A DNA stretch of 64,000 nt from Pterobdella sp. o SKG-2022. Its lineage: Eukaryota; Annelida; Clitellata; Hirudinida; Piscicolidae. Position 1 is the first letter of the stretch. Every line of letters starts with the position of its first letter. Shown here piece by piece: positions 55,901 to 64,000 of this stretch. Where the stretch lies: the NCBI GenBank assembly GCA_964035795.1, contig OZ038325.1, forward strand, positions 3,808,277 through 3,872,276, read 5' to 3'. Under the pieces are notes generated by a model. The model searched no databases, was not told the origin of the DNA, and saw nothing but the letters and a program-made list of their open reading frames with translations. A program made the translations under genes and the position numbers.

Positions 55901-58900
55901 ACAAGTTTTTTCTACAAAACTCCATCTCTTGCCATTATTTGTGGTTTCATTAAATCTTTGTGACTGTCGAACATTATGGTTTGGTTTTTTCGAAAGCCAC
56001 AATAAAACGAGTAACATTTCAGAACAATAATTAGCTTATAAAAATAAGAAGCTTTTCGTTATCAACATATATATATATCAACATGTTGATAACGAAAAGC
56101 TTCGTGTCTTAATAAACTACTTAGTGTTCTGAAATATTATTCTATGTTTTGGGTTTTCAAGCCTCTAAGAGGTTTTGATTCAACTAGGAAGTAATTATTC
56201 ATAAAACTTTGTGCTAGTCTATCTGGGTTTGATCTCAAGATGGGACCAAATAACGTGAAGCTGCAATAAGCAATGGTCTGGTTCAGTTCTTATGTTTTTC
56301 TGATATTATGTAGACTATTGTGTTATATATAGGTTTTAGTGTATTATTTATTTTCCTTGTATCTTCCCAGGTTGGGATATATCTGGCTTTTTGTTTGAAA
56401 AAATTAATGATCCAGACATACAACGACGGATTTTCGATTTTTTTTCAAGTTTTATGGTCACCAGTGACAACATAAACTTTAAAGAATGCGGGTCATGAGT
56501 TGTGGCAAAATCTAAAGTCCTATTGCCAATAATTAGCCTTCAAAATGTGTATCAAACATTTTTATTGATATAAATTTTTTCCATACATTTCCTTTATCGT
56601 CACTTATTAATTACCTGATGATGATATCAAAGTATTAGGTGCCATAAAATGAAATATGAAACATGATGTTCAAAATCTGAATAAAACTTTATTTACTGGC
56701 CCCAAACATCTTTGAATGATTGTACATCCACTTGATAATGTAAGTTCTTAGAAAAAGCTGCGTCGAATAAATAAACTCCTTAAAGTGTTTTCATTTGAAT
56801 ATTTATGTTTTTTATTTGTTGTTTGTCTTGGGCATGACGTTAAATGGCACTAAACTTAGCGCATGTATTAAAAACTGCTTTTCTGTTATAACCTAGTAGC
56901 CTCTGGTAACAGGTATTGACAAACTGATATTCTGGTATTGTCATTTTTTGACAAACTCCACAAGTGTGGGAACATCAGATCTTGAACTCGATAGCTTCAA
57001 GTTTGACGTTACTTCAGACTGGAAGTCTATGAAAATTTGTTCCAAATATAAGGCTTATTTTATAAATTACATTACCTTGGTCAACTGCTATCAACCCAAG
57101 CTACTGGGATATGTACAGCAGTGTAATATAATTAGATGAAGTTAAGTAGGCTTATAGTCGTTTATGGACGCACCTTGTTGACATAATATTTGGATTAATT
57201 ATTAAATTCTCTCACAAACAGATATTCTTTGAACGCCAATTCATTGGGTCAAGTGATAACAGTTGATGAAAACCTTTATGAATTGAAGCAAGAAAAGGGT
57301 TTGCCCACGTTTGGTGAGGGTAGAAGTAGTGAATATCAACTTACTATTGAGCCTATATTGGATGGTATGTTTTGTAGATTTATAACTAGTTTTAGCAATT
57401 AAACTTGCAATTGTTAAAGTTTTATGATAAGGCTATACTTATCGAAAATTATAGCTTTTATTCTAAATAAATGTATGAATCTTCAATTTGATGTTTTTAA
57501 AGTTTAATTGCTATACGAAACATACATGAGATGTCTTCGAAAAACATCTAGTTTTAATAATTATTTTCATTAAAATCTTAGATGTTAATAAAAGTTTTAA
57601 TATATATATATAAAGTATTTATTTTAAAAAAGAGTCACGAAGCTTTTCTTGACACTAGCTTACATTATCAAGTGATAAAAAATCAAAAAACTTATACTAT
57701 TTACTATTATATTAGTACACTAATGTGTATCTATATAATAGTAATGTGAGAATAAATTCAGGTTATAATTGATAGATTCTCTATTGATAATTATGAGGTT
57801 AAATTATAACATGAAAGGAGAACAAACCGAGTACTTATTTATGCTCATAATTACCTAACGATTAGGTAATGCCAAAAGCGAAACCAAGTTATCAACTTAA
57901 TGCTTAATTGGTCATTTAACGTCGGTCTCTGAGTTTTGATGTGGTATGCTTCCAAGATCTTCATCTTCTTAGTGTTAGTGAGTGCTCTGTCCAGAATGCT
58001 CCAAGTAAATCTGTGGGTAGGATTTTCAATGATATGTATGGCAGGTTTGGAATTGCCTTTGTCTGATTTGTGCTCTGTTCATCTAATTTTGGACTTTCTC
58101 AGTTTCACCAATATACTTACTCTTACATGAGCATTCCCCTTTATAGAGCACATGATGGTGATGTGTCAGTTTTTCCTTGCCATCTTCGAGTTTGAAGCTG
58201 CTTTCAGAGTCATTAGTATTAGGAGATTTATTAAAGTTATCTTTAGGACATGACAAGTTTTTATTAAGTATAACATTTTTCAAACCAGAACACCTCTTAT
58301 GACACCATTTTTCATATTTATTGCATAATATTGAATTACTATCTACACCTTTACCACAACAACCTCATGGCCATCTACCCCAGTTTACTTTATTAACACT
58401 TATTTGACCATTAACCATATATTTTGTTTTCTTTATATTGATTTTTAACCCACGCAAATTCATCACACCTCTCCATTTCATAAACATACTTTTCATTTCA
58501 TCCATTGATTTTGCCGTGAGCACTAGATCGTCCGCATACAACATTTCCTAAGGAGCATCTTTTCTACATTTTCGTGGCTTCCTGCATTATCAAAATGCAA
58601 AGCAAAGGGCTTAAAGCAGACCCTTGATGAACGCATACTTTATTTCAAATTTCTTTGATGTTCCAGTAAAAGTGTACATTCAATCTACAAAAACTTCTGG
58701 CTAAATCATAAGCTCCTCTTTGAGCACCGAGAACTTGTTAAACTGACACATCATGTATCTATTGGAGTAGCCAGCATAGAAGAACTTTGTCTTTAGTCTA
58801 TAAATTTCAAATTCAAAATCTGAGCTGATAGCTTTCGCTTTATGAAACTTACCCACAATGAAACTTCTCTTGTATTGGAACGGTACCTGTGATAAGAAAT

Positions 58901-61900
58901 AAAAAAAGTTTATTGGGTTTGTTTATGACCAGAAATCTATAGGAACCATCTTTATTATTTAGCGGTTTAGTATCCTGGAATTTGAAAGAGTTTTCTTCAA
59001 GTGTCAATTTGATGTTGGGATGGAATTCGTTCAAAGTCTTGAAAAGTTTATCTTCTATATTTTTCTTTTTGCGGACAAATGTGTCTCATTCGCATATCTA
59101 ATGTAGAAGATTGGTGAGGCTGGTGCTACCAACTGTTCTTCTATGTCATTTAAGAAACACCCTAAAAAGACCACTGACAAAGGACCTCTCATTGTGACAC
59201 CATCTATTTGCTTGTATAGGCGTCCGTTGGCTGAAAAGATGCTCTCTGTAATGACTATCTTCGGCAATTTAACAAAAACTGCTTTACTACACATAGGCAC
59301 TAGTTTCTTGTTAACATAGATCTGCTTGCAGATGTACTCTATAGTTTTGTCAATTGGCACATTTGTAAAAAGCGAATCAACATCGTAGCTCACATTCTCC
59401 TCACCTCAAGACCTAGGAGGGATGTTGCTTAGGATTTTCGAAAACAACTGTGTTTTTCAGAGTATGTCCCATAATGGTTGTAAGCATCATGCCAAAACCT
59501 TTCCTGCGTTGTAATAACAAGTGTTAGTTTGATCAATTAAATGTCTCAATTTCAAACTCCCAGGGGTAATCTCTTGGAGTGAGACCACTTTGTCTGTTTT
59601 GGCCGTAGCAAAGAATCTCCCTGGTTGGTTGAATGACGTACGCATTGCTCATAATCTGGGTGGTTCTTAAGATGGCGTGTGAGAAAGCATTGAACAGGCT
59701 AGATCTTTAATGATAGTGTCAACAGAGGTGGTATATTTACATGAAAAGATACCTTCATCTATTATACCTTGAACCTTGTCGACGTAGTTCTTTTTGTTCA
59801 TGATGACTACTGTAGGGTTTTTGTCTCCCGGCAATACCGCGATGTCTTTGTTATTCTTGATTGCCTTGGGAGCCTTGAAGGTGTCGTCCTCGGCATGCAA
59901 GACATTCGATGAAAGAGAGCAAAACATTTTCCTTAGTAGTTCATGAACTTTCTTTTTTTCCTTGTCTGGAACCACATAACTGATTCGTGACTCTTAAAAT
60001 AAATACTTTGTGCTTATTGACCTTGAAATTTAATTTAAGCTATTATACTTCATATAATTAATAGATGACAAAGAAACAAAGACCTTATCATGTCAAAAGT
60101 TAGCCCAGAGAAAAGAGTCTTTTAAGAGAAAACTGATAAATATTGTGATGACTCATCACAAGGTTATTTTTGCTTTTTATTATTTCATGTTTTATATATA
60201 AATCAAATGATTAAAATTTTTTTATTGTAGTGGCATAATTTTCTTAGAGATGTTCCTTTCTTCTACTTTTTTTCATGATTAATTTCTTGCGTCTAGATAT
60301 ATCTGTAATTTATATAATACTTATTGTAGTTATCACTTAAAGCGACTTTTTAAAAAATATTTATCCTATTAGTCTGATACATTTTATTATTTCTACTAAT
60401 TTTTAAATAAAATACTCGGCGTCTCACTTGACGCGAGAGATGATTAAAATTATTAGATAATTCTAACAAGTTTTTCAAAATAAACTATTGTGAAATAAAT
60501 ATAGTTGAATTTAATAATTATACGATTTTTAAAATTTAGATATTTAAATATCGCTAACGTCTAAACTTCGATTATGATTAAAACTTCGAAATTTAAAAAA
60601 AACATATAGCGAAATTTTTATAAGGAAAAAAAAATATAATAATAATAATATTTCCATCGAGTTGCTCTAGTCGTATAGTTGACTGTTTCTCTTGGGTAAC
60701 TCTCTTCACAATTCTTCTCCAAGAACGTTTCTGTTGGGCAAGAAGAAAAATGGTCTCGAAATCTTCTGAGTTTTCGAGTTTTATTTTTGGGATAAATTTA
60801 ACATCGTCTTTTAATGTCTGTGGTAGGGTGCTTAAAGGTCTGCCAAGAAATTTTTCTTATTTGATGTGGCATAGTACTGCTTCATAGCCTGGAATGCTGG
60901 CGTATCAGGTCTTCTTAGGATATGTCCCAACATCCTCCATCTTGCACCAGCAATTTCAACTGAAAGGCGTATGCTACTGGTTTTTTGTATAGTTCTTTGT
61001 TGCTGATTCTATTGGGATAGTAGATACCGATCACTCTTAAGCTGTTTGCGGTGGAATGCGTCAATCTTAGCTTCTATATTTTTGTTGACTGCCCATGCTG
61101 AGGAGTTGTAGGTGAGAACTGGTTTAACTGGTGAGAATTGTACACTCGGACTTTTTTTGCTTATATTTAGCTTTTTCACTTTCATGTATATTTTCCATAA
61201 TTTACTCATTGCAGTTTGGGCAAGTTGTTTTCTTCTTTCAATATCTTTTTTTGTCATCAAGGAAAGAGCCTAGTTTTTTGCTCGTTTTCCAGGCCTCATC
61301 AGCTTTTGATATTTTGATGAGTTCCGTCTTGTCAGTATTGACTTTGAGGTTCCAGTTCTTTCAGTTTGCTTTCTAGGTTAAGTAGTTGCTGTTTGTCTTT
61401 ACCAATGAAATCTAGATCGTCAGCATATCCTACCATTTTTGCTGGTGTCAATGGTTGTAGGTTTGTGTAGCTGTGATCTAGTTTTATATGGTTTGTTACT
61501 TTAGATTTGAAAGTGCGCAGTGCTGCTTTTTAGTAAATTGTGAAGAGAATAGGTGAGAGTCCATCTCCTTGAGAGATCCCTGTGTTAGTTTCGAAAGGGG
61601 TTTGTATGCTTTTGCCATTCCATCTTACCTTCAGAAAAGTTTGTTAATAACTTTCTGATCATCATTATTTCATCTTTGTTCAGAATTTTTTCAAGAACAT
61701 TTATTAAAAGGAGTCTGTCCACAGTATCAAAGGCTTGGCTCAGGTCGATACCAAGGATATAGTACTCTTCATTACTGTATGTCAGAGCTTTAGCTATATT
61801 CCATTTATGAAACCAGACTATGTCTGTTGTGCTTCTTCCATTTCTGAATCCACTTTGATAAGAACCGACGTATTCTTCCGTTTTGTTGCGTATACGATTC

Positions 61901-63563
61901 ATAGTAATTTTCGATAATATTTTTCGGATACTGTTCAATAGAGTGATGGGTCTTAAGCTTGTAAGTTGTCCTTTCGTTTTACCTTGTTTTTGCACAGTAA
62001 CTAATATTCCACTACCAATAAAACTATCTTCTTGAATTTTATTTTTTACTATTAAGTTTAATATTCTTGATACTTCTTTTATTAGTTTTTCTCCACTATA
62101 TTTTATCATTTTGGAAGGGGTCTTATCTTCATCTTTAGCTTTATTATTATTTAGTTTAGCTAGCTTAACCTCATTAAAACTTATTGGGTCATTGAGAGAT
62201 TGTTGCAGCATTGGATTTTGGTTGTTGCTAGGTAGTTTATAAAATTTGTTGTGGTAGAACTGTTTGACTTTTATTTCAGCTTTAGTTTCGCTGGAGATTT
62301 GTTTATTCTCTTGATCATTAAGAAATAATTTACCTGGAGTCTTCCATAGATGAATTTCATGGCTTGAAAAGTTTTTTTATCATCTCTGGACTTTTCCATT
62401 AGCTGTAATTGCTTTTTCAAGCATTTTTCATAAGCTTTTTTGCAAATTTTTCTTATTTCAAGAAGAATTTTATTTCTTTCAATTCTATTTTGCTTTATTA
62501 ATTGTATTGTTTGTGGTGTTTATCTTTATTCTAATCTCTTTGCATTGTAGAAAGATGTTGTATTTCATTGTTGAATTCATATCCTTTCTTTATCTTTTTT
62601 TTCATGCCTACTGTTTATAGCTGATTGTTTCATTATATCTTTTAGAGAATCCCAAGTGATTTTTTCAGTATTATTAATTTTAGATTCAATTTGGTTTTTA
62701 TATTCTGCTTCTTTTTCTTTAAGCATTTCATAATTGATTTCTTTTTTTGAATTGTTCCTTTTTGTCATTTTCTTCCATTTTGAATACATTTTTTTGAGAT
62801 TTATTTTACAAATAACAATTTTATGGTTAGAGTTGAGTTCTGTTCCACCATAGGCTCTTGAGTTATTAATGATAGCTCTCTGATTATATTTGCAGATAAC
62901 AGAGTCTATTTGCTTATATATTTTTTTAATGTCATAATAACAAAAATATATCTAATAAAAATTAAAAATGGGTGGTGCCTAGAAAGCAGAAAAAATAACT
63001 GAAAATAAAATTTCGAAAACAGCCGAACCTGTCGGTTACTGACTGACTTGAAAAATAACTAAAAAATCAACTACAAACAAACTAATCTACAAAATCTTCA
63101 TAAATGAAATTTAAAATGAATAACCACTCACCCAAAGATTTTCTTGAAGAAACTTTCAAGGCCGATTCAATTGGATGAGTCTCTCATAGAGCGTTGGCAT
63201 CCCAAGTTCAAACTAGACTCTGTGCCTCCCATTAAACCTACATTACTGCCACAACCACCTCTTACATCTACTCCTATTGTTACCGCAGCTAAAGCTCTTG
63301 AAATTATTAAGGGAAATCCAGATCCTAAAGTGTGTTCTTCTCCATTCGTTTTACAAAATTAAACCTCGATGTTGTTTCATTTTTTTTGTTTTTTAAAATA
63401 TATATTTTAAATTACGTTGAAAACTATTTTTAAGATAAAAGAGGTTCTACAGAAGATAATAAAAGCAAAAGAAGAAAAAACAAAAATTTCTGACACAACA
63501 ACCGTTACGAACAAAGCAGTCCCTAATGCAACACAAGGCATTTCAAAAATTCTGCTAGAAAAA
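52865..63563 (+). CDS. CDT1: DNA replication licensing factor CDT1 (exons 1-8, 3' end beyond window)
   Basis: CDT1 loads the MCM2-7 helicase at origins in G1 and is blocked by geminin and destroyed in S phase. Eight exons (52865-52997, 53061-53718, 53936-54095, 55731-55762, 57222-57364, 60065-60162, 63138-63329, 63435-63563) join with matching phases into about 515 codons. Seen in order: an N-terminal PIP degron, a Lys/Ser-rich linker with seven Ser/Thr-Pro sites and a KRLRI docking-like motif, the geminin-binding winged-helix domain ('RSSEYQLTIEPILD' and 'IERWHPKFKLDSVPP' are the family's signatures), and 'GISKILLEK' before the C-terminal domain. Animal CDT1 is usually 500-700 residues, so about 100 C-terminal residues should follow after 64000. 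Introns 3-6 hold LINEs, PLEs and MITEs. Confidence 0.9.
53061..53718 (+). CDS. CDT1: CDT1 exon 2: disordered linker with CDK sites
   Basis: This exon encodes a low-complexity Lys/Ser/Asn/Gln-rich region of about 219 residues. Its last 60 residues hold seven Ser/Thr-Pro sites and 'PTKRLRISPMKLL', whose K-R-L-R-I core resembles the cyclin-docking (Cy) motif found in the same region of vertebrate CDT1. CDK phosphorylation there creates a second degron read by SCF-Skp2 in vertebrates; that role is inferred here. The acceptor may be at 53060 or 53066 (both give the same phase). The donor AA|GTAAAA at 53719 precedes an in-frame TAA. Confidence 0.8.
53936..54095 (+). CDS. CDT1: CDT1 exon 3: start of winged-helix domain
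   Basis: The exon encodes 'SEKACTKFKYL', 'LPLPHSYTSLYHLFSNLDLV' and 'ISIFNTRQQICTFDK', which aligns with the vertebrate stretch 'LPYKYQVLAEMFRSMDTIV' with 'NRSETPTFAKV' that forms helix 1 and the geminin contact surface. The acceptor is the CACAG at 53931-53935 and the donor is a strong AAG|GTGAGC. It ends in phase 0. Confidence 0.85.
54165..54440 (+). repeat. solo Z3-like 5' leader in CDT1 intron 3
   Basis: Shares with the Z3 leader at 32318 the order 'GATATTCTGGTATC', 'GCCATTTGGC', 'GGCAAACTGTCC' and 'GACTGGCAGT'. No endonuclease follows; instead the sequence passes into an inverted-repeat element at 54446, as it also does at 57060. Confidence 0.6.
54446..54660. repeat. inverted-repeat (MITE-like) element in CDT1 intron 3
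   Basis: Arms of about 60 bases: 54446-54505 ('AGTATCTCCAAGCTAGGCTA', 'CTGCTGTC', 'CCAGTTACTTTGTCATG') pair with 54583-54657 ('CATGTCCCAGTAACTAGG', 'GACAGCAG', 'TAGCTTATTGATACTA'). A related partial copy lies at 57075-57140. No target duplication could be fixed. Confidence 0.6.
54710..54742 (+). repeat. (TTGA)n microsatellite
   Basis: Seven perfect GATT/TTGA units at the 5' edge of a truncated LINE. Confidence 0.9.
54743..55375 (+). mobile_element. Z1 LINE 3' end in CDT1 intron 3
   Basis: C-terminal domain remains: 'GAGGGTEPSTIACVRSGWKS', 'SLKDGRLSEEVRDRLGISDI', 'PSKCLQICRDRG'-type decay, and the terminal 'AIMRPHLTHASIEI' with a GATGATGATGA tail (55358-55372). It has the same orientation as CDT1. 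Confidence 0.75.
55731..55762 (+). CDS. CDT1: CDT1 exon 4: 32-base microexon
   Basis: Only ten codons plus two bases ('VKIAVDKMDK'). It is bounded by ATTACAG and GC|GTAAGT, both good splice sites. It supplies the residues between TFDK and the next exon that in vertebrates read VQRGVQDMMRR. Without it the phase of exons 3 and 5 would not join and part of a winged-helix helix would be lost. Confidence 0.8.
56000..56145. repeat. fully palindromic miniature element in CDT1 intron 4
   Basis: The two halves are inverted copies, with centre about 56073 and (AT)n. 'ATTTCAGAACA' and 'GAAGCTTTTCGTTATCAACA' on the left are mirrored by 'TGTTGATAACGAAAAGCTTC' and 'TGTTCTGAAAT' on the right. Each half resembles the right half of the 103-bp MITE at 40310. 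Confidence 0.7.
56669..56799 (+). mobile_element. MITE related to the 103-bp element, in CDT1 intron 4
   Basis: Starts 'TTCAAAATCTGAATAAAACT', has the core 'CCACTTGATAATGTAAGTTC' and 'AGAAAAAGCTGCGTCGAATA', and ends 'AAAGTGTTTTCATTTGAA'. The right end matches that of 40310-40412 at 17 of 18 positions. Extra sequence is present in its left half. No clear target duplication. Confidence 0.65.
56826..57150 (+). repeat. solo Z3-like leader plus MITE fragment in CDT1 intron 4
   Basis: 'GTCTTGGGCATGACGTTAAA', 'ACTGCTTTTCTGTTATAACC' and 'GACAAACTGATATTCTGGTA' mark the Z3 leader. At about 57060 it passes into 'CAACTGCTATCAACCCAAGC', the MITE seen at 54446-54660. The same junction in two introns suggests that leader and MITE moved as one composite unit. 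Confidence 0.6.
57222..57364 (+). CDS. CDT1: CDT1 exon 5: winged-helix core
   Basis: Encodes 'ANSLGQVITVDENLYELKQE', 'KGLPTFGEGRSSEYQLTIEP' and 'ILD'. This is the most conserved segment of the family (vertebrate 'RQERSVPTF', 'SDYQLTIEPLL'). The acceptor CAAACAG and donor G|GTATGT are good. It ends with one base of a split Asp codon. Confidence 0.9.
57421..57480 (+). repeat. short dispersed repeat, copy 3 of 3
   Basis: 'TTTATGATAAGGCTATACTT' and 'AAATAAATGTATGAA' as at 14061-14115 and, more weakly, 233-281. Confidence 0.45.
57634..57680 (-). repeat. hairpin-core repeat at the 3' side of PLE-2
   Basis: On the minus strand: 'CACTTGATAATGTAAGCTAG' then 'TGTCAAGAAAAGCTTCGTGA'. It has the same core as the MITE family and lies about 250 bases downstream of the PLE-2 GIY-YIG end in the same orientation. 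Confidence 0.55.
57925..59995 (-). mobile_element. Penelope-like element with GIY-YIG (PLE-2), in CDT1 intron 5
   Basis: From 59995 down: an N-terminal block ('AIKNNKDIAVLPGDKN', 'VVIMNKKNYVDKVQGIIDEG'), RT ('MSYDVDSLFTNVPIDKTIEY', 'LYKQIDGVTMRGPLSVVFLG', catalytic 'IRYANETH' in place of RYVDDTF, about 59110) and 'HPNIKLTLEENSFKFQDTKP'. Then an inserted LINE fragment (58200-58750), and the GIY-YIG endonuclease end ('LYKGECSCKSKYIGETE', 58160-58090; 'IENPTHRFTWSILDRALTNT', about 58030). The loss of both catalytic Asp residues and the insertion make it dead. It lies antisense to CDT1. Confidence 0.8.
58200..58750 (-). mobile_element. Z-type LINE fragment nested in PLE-2
   Basis: On the minus strand: 'VGVHQGSALSPLL'-like, then 'EMLYADDLVLTAKSMDEMKS' (YADD intact in its own frame, about 58530) and 'NLRGLKINIKKTKYMVNGQI'. 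A PHD-like finger follows ('GCCGKGVDSNSILCNKYEKW', 'CHKRCSGLKN'). It splits the PLE between RT and GIY-YIG. It is close to Z1-Z3 but not identical to any. Confidence 0.7.
60065..60162 (+). CDS. CDT1: CDT1 exon 6
   Basis: Encodes 'DDKETKTLSCQKLAQRKESF' and 'KRKLINIVMTHHK', matching vertebrate '[20 protein letters not shown]' with 'HHKAFL'. The acceptor TTAATAG at 60058-60064 gives the right phase. The donor AAG|GTTATT is weak but matches both phase and protein alignment. It lies 2.7 kb after exon 5, with a PLE and a LINE fragment between. Confidence 0.8.
60163..60654. other. intronic AT-rich sequence, nothing else seen
   Basis: First part of CDT1 intron 6. Short AT runs only. Confidence 0.4.
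60655..62940 (-). mobile_element. APE-type LINE, family K, 5'-truncated, in CDT1 intron 6
   Basis: From 62940 down: endonuclease end ('AIINNSRAYGGTELNSNHKI'), connector (62789-62577), then a 208-codon RT frame (62211-61585: 'NNNKAKDEDKTPSKMIKYSG', 'LTSLRPITLLNSIRKILSKI', 'YQSGFRNGRSTTDIVWFHKW', 'ILGIDLSQAFDTVDRLLLIN'). 'GISQGDGLSPILF' and the catalytic 'MVGYADDLDFIGKDKQQLLN' (about 61430) follow, then the C-terminal part (61260-60900). YADD is intact and lesions are few. It is antisense to CDT1. Confidence 0.8.
62941..63137. other. end of CDT1 intron 6
   Basis: AT-rich spacer between LINE K and exon 7. No other feature recognised. Confidence 0.4.
63138..63329 (+). CDS. CDT1: CDT1 exon 7
   Basis: Encodes 'IFLKKLSRPIQLDESLIERW', 'HPKFKLDSVPPIKPTLLPQP' and a linker with 'AKALEIIKGNPDPK'. 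The 'RWHPKF' and 'LPQPP' motifs are CDT1 signatures. The acceptor is CCCAAAG at 63131-63137 and the donor AAA|GTGTGT at 63330. The frame would otherwise stay open to 63362. Confidence 0.85.
63435..63563 (+). CDS. CDT1: CDT1 exon 8
   Basis: Encodes 'IKEVLQKIIKAKEEKTKISD' and ends 'ATQGISKILLEK', matching vertebrate 'KGVSQDLLERIRAKE', the start of the MCM-binding C-terminal region. The acceptor is TTTTTAAG and the donor AAA|GTATGT at 63564. The following exon(s) lie outside the window. Confidence 0.8.
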
Positions 63564-63714
63564 GTATGTTCTTTTTGTTAAAAGTCAATTTCAGTCATTT
63601 TATACAATTAAAAATGAGCTAAGGTGTAGTAAGACTTCAAAAATGTGGATATCTAATACTTGGATTCTTTAATACTTCAGACTAAATTTCGTTGACTTTT
63701 TCGGGTATTAACAT

Positions 63715-64000
63715 TAAAAAGAATTCAACATGCTGTGTTTTTGCTGTAATCTAAATAATAGTAAACTCAATAGAAATTATTGACAGATTGATATTTCAGT
63801 CTTGTCATTCAACGGCAAGAAAAACTGTCAGGGTTCAGTTTAGACGAATTAAACAAGCACCCAATGGAAACATTGAGAGTAGCAGAGGCAAAAAAGAAGT
63901 GGAAACTATGTATTGAAAAAAGGTGCACGTCTATACAATCCAAAAACACAAATTGCGTCGAGTCAAATTTATCCACGTCTTGAAAAGCGGGAATTTAACC
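63715..64000 (+). mobile_element. Z3 LINE 5' end in CDT1 intron 8 (runs off the window)
   Basis: Leader words 'TGTGTTTTTGCTGTAATCTA', 'GACAGATTGATATTTCAGTC' and 'CAACGGCAAGAAAAACTGTC' are followed by sequence resembling the Z3 endonuclease start, including a region like 'FRRRVDICAIQE' in decayed form. It continues beyond 64000. Confidence 0.5.

Noticed and set aside
1..64000. CRISPR arrays, operons, ribosome binding sites, bacterial terminators, integrated virus genomes
   Set aside because: None seen. Introns, LINEs and a SINE show animal nuclear DNA, and no capsid, envelope, integrase or LTR sequences were recognised.

Overview
This is a window of animal nuclear DNA. It is AT-rich (roughly a third G+C by eye), its one clear host gene is split by spliceosomal introns, and about two thirds of it consists of decayed non-LTR retrotransposons (LINEs), Penelope-like elements (PLEs), a tRNA-derived SINE and miniature inverted-repeat elements. 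The mix of LINE types is what one meets in invertebrate metazoans: RTE-like LINEs with a PHD-type zinc finger behind the reverse transcriptase, RNase H-bearing I/Ingi-like LINEs, R2-like RTs and PLEs with GIY-YIG. I cannot name the phylum from the sequence. Nothing bacterial, plasmid-borne or CRISPR-like is present.

Host gene. From 52865 to at least 63563 on the + strand lies the 5' and central part of a CDT1 gene (DNA replication licensing factor). Eight exons join in phase (about 515 codons) and encode an N-terminal PCNA-binding degron, a Ser/Thr-Pro-rich linker with a cyclin-docking-like motif, the geminin-binding winged-helix domain and the start of the C-terminal region. The last winged-helix domain must lie beyond base 64000. 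Introns 3 to 6 are swollen by retroelements. Two weaker host candidates are a CUB-like exon with a possible upstream signal-peptide exon (21741-22777, minus) and a helical ORF at 41107-41490 (minus).

Layout. 0-7.2 kb: a SINE, then three RTE-like LINE copies in tandem orientation (families called Z1, Z2, Z1 here). 7.2-11.3 kb: a reversed I/Ingi-like LINE with PHD finger, 2A-like motif, endonuclease, RT and RNase H. 11.3-16.3 kb: a 200-bp repeat, a PLE, a LINE C-terminus, palindromic elements and AT-rich DNA. 16.3-20.8 kb: R2-like and other LINE remnants. 20.8-25.4 kb: mostly unique DNA with the CUB-like exon. 25.4-28.1 kb: a LINE, then a 200-N assembly gap and an AT minisatellite. 29.3-39.7 kb: Z2, Z3, Z1 and a nearly complete reversed Z3. 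39.7-46.9 kb: a LINE with an open endonuclease ORF split by a 103-bp miniature element, a nearly complete LINE with a C-terminal RPDG-type domain, and a long inverted duplication. 46.9-52.3 kb: Z3, a zinc-finger fragment, SINE copy 2, a PLE and a LINE. 52.3-64 kb: CDT1 with its repeat-filled introns.

Family labels (Z1, Z2, Z3, C, D, E, F, G, H, J, K, L) are mine and local to this window. Almost every transposon ORF is broken by stops or frameshifts. Their boundaries are read by eye and are good to tens of bases unless a terminal repeat or target-site duplication is stated.
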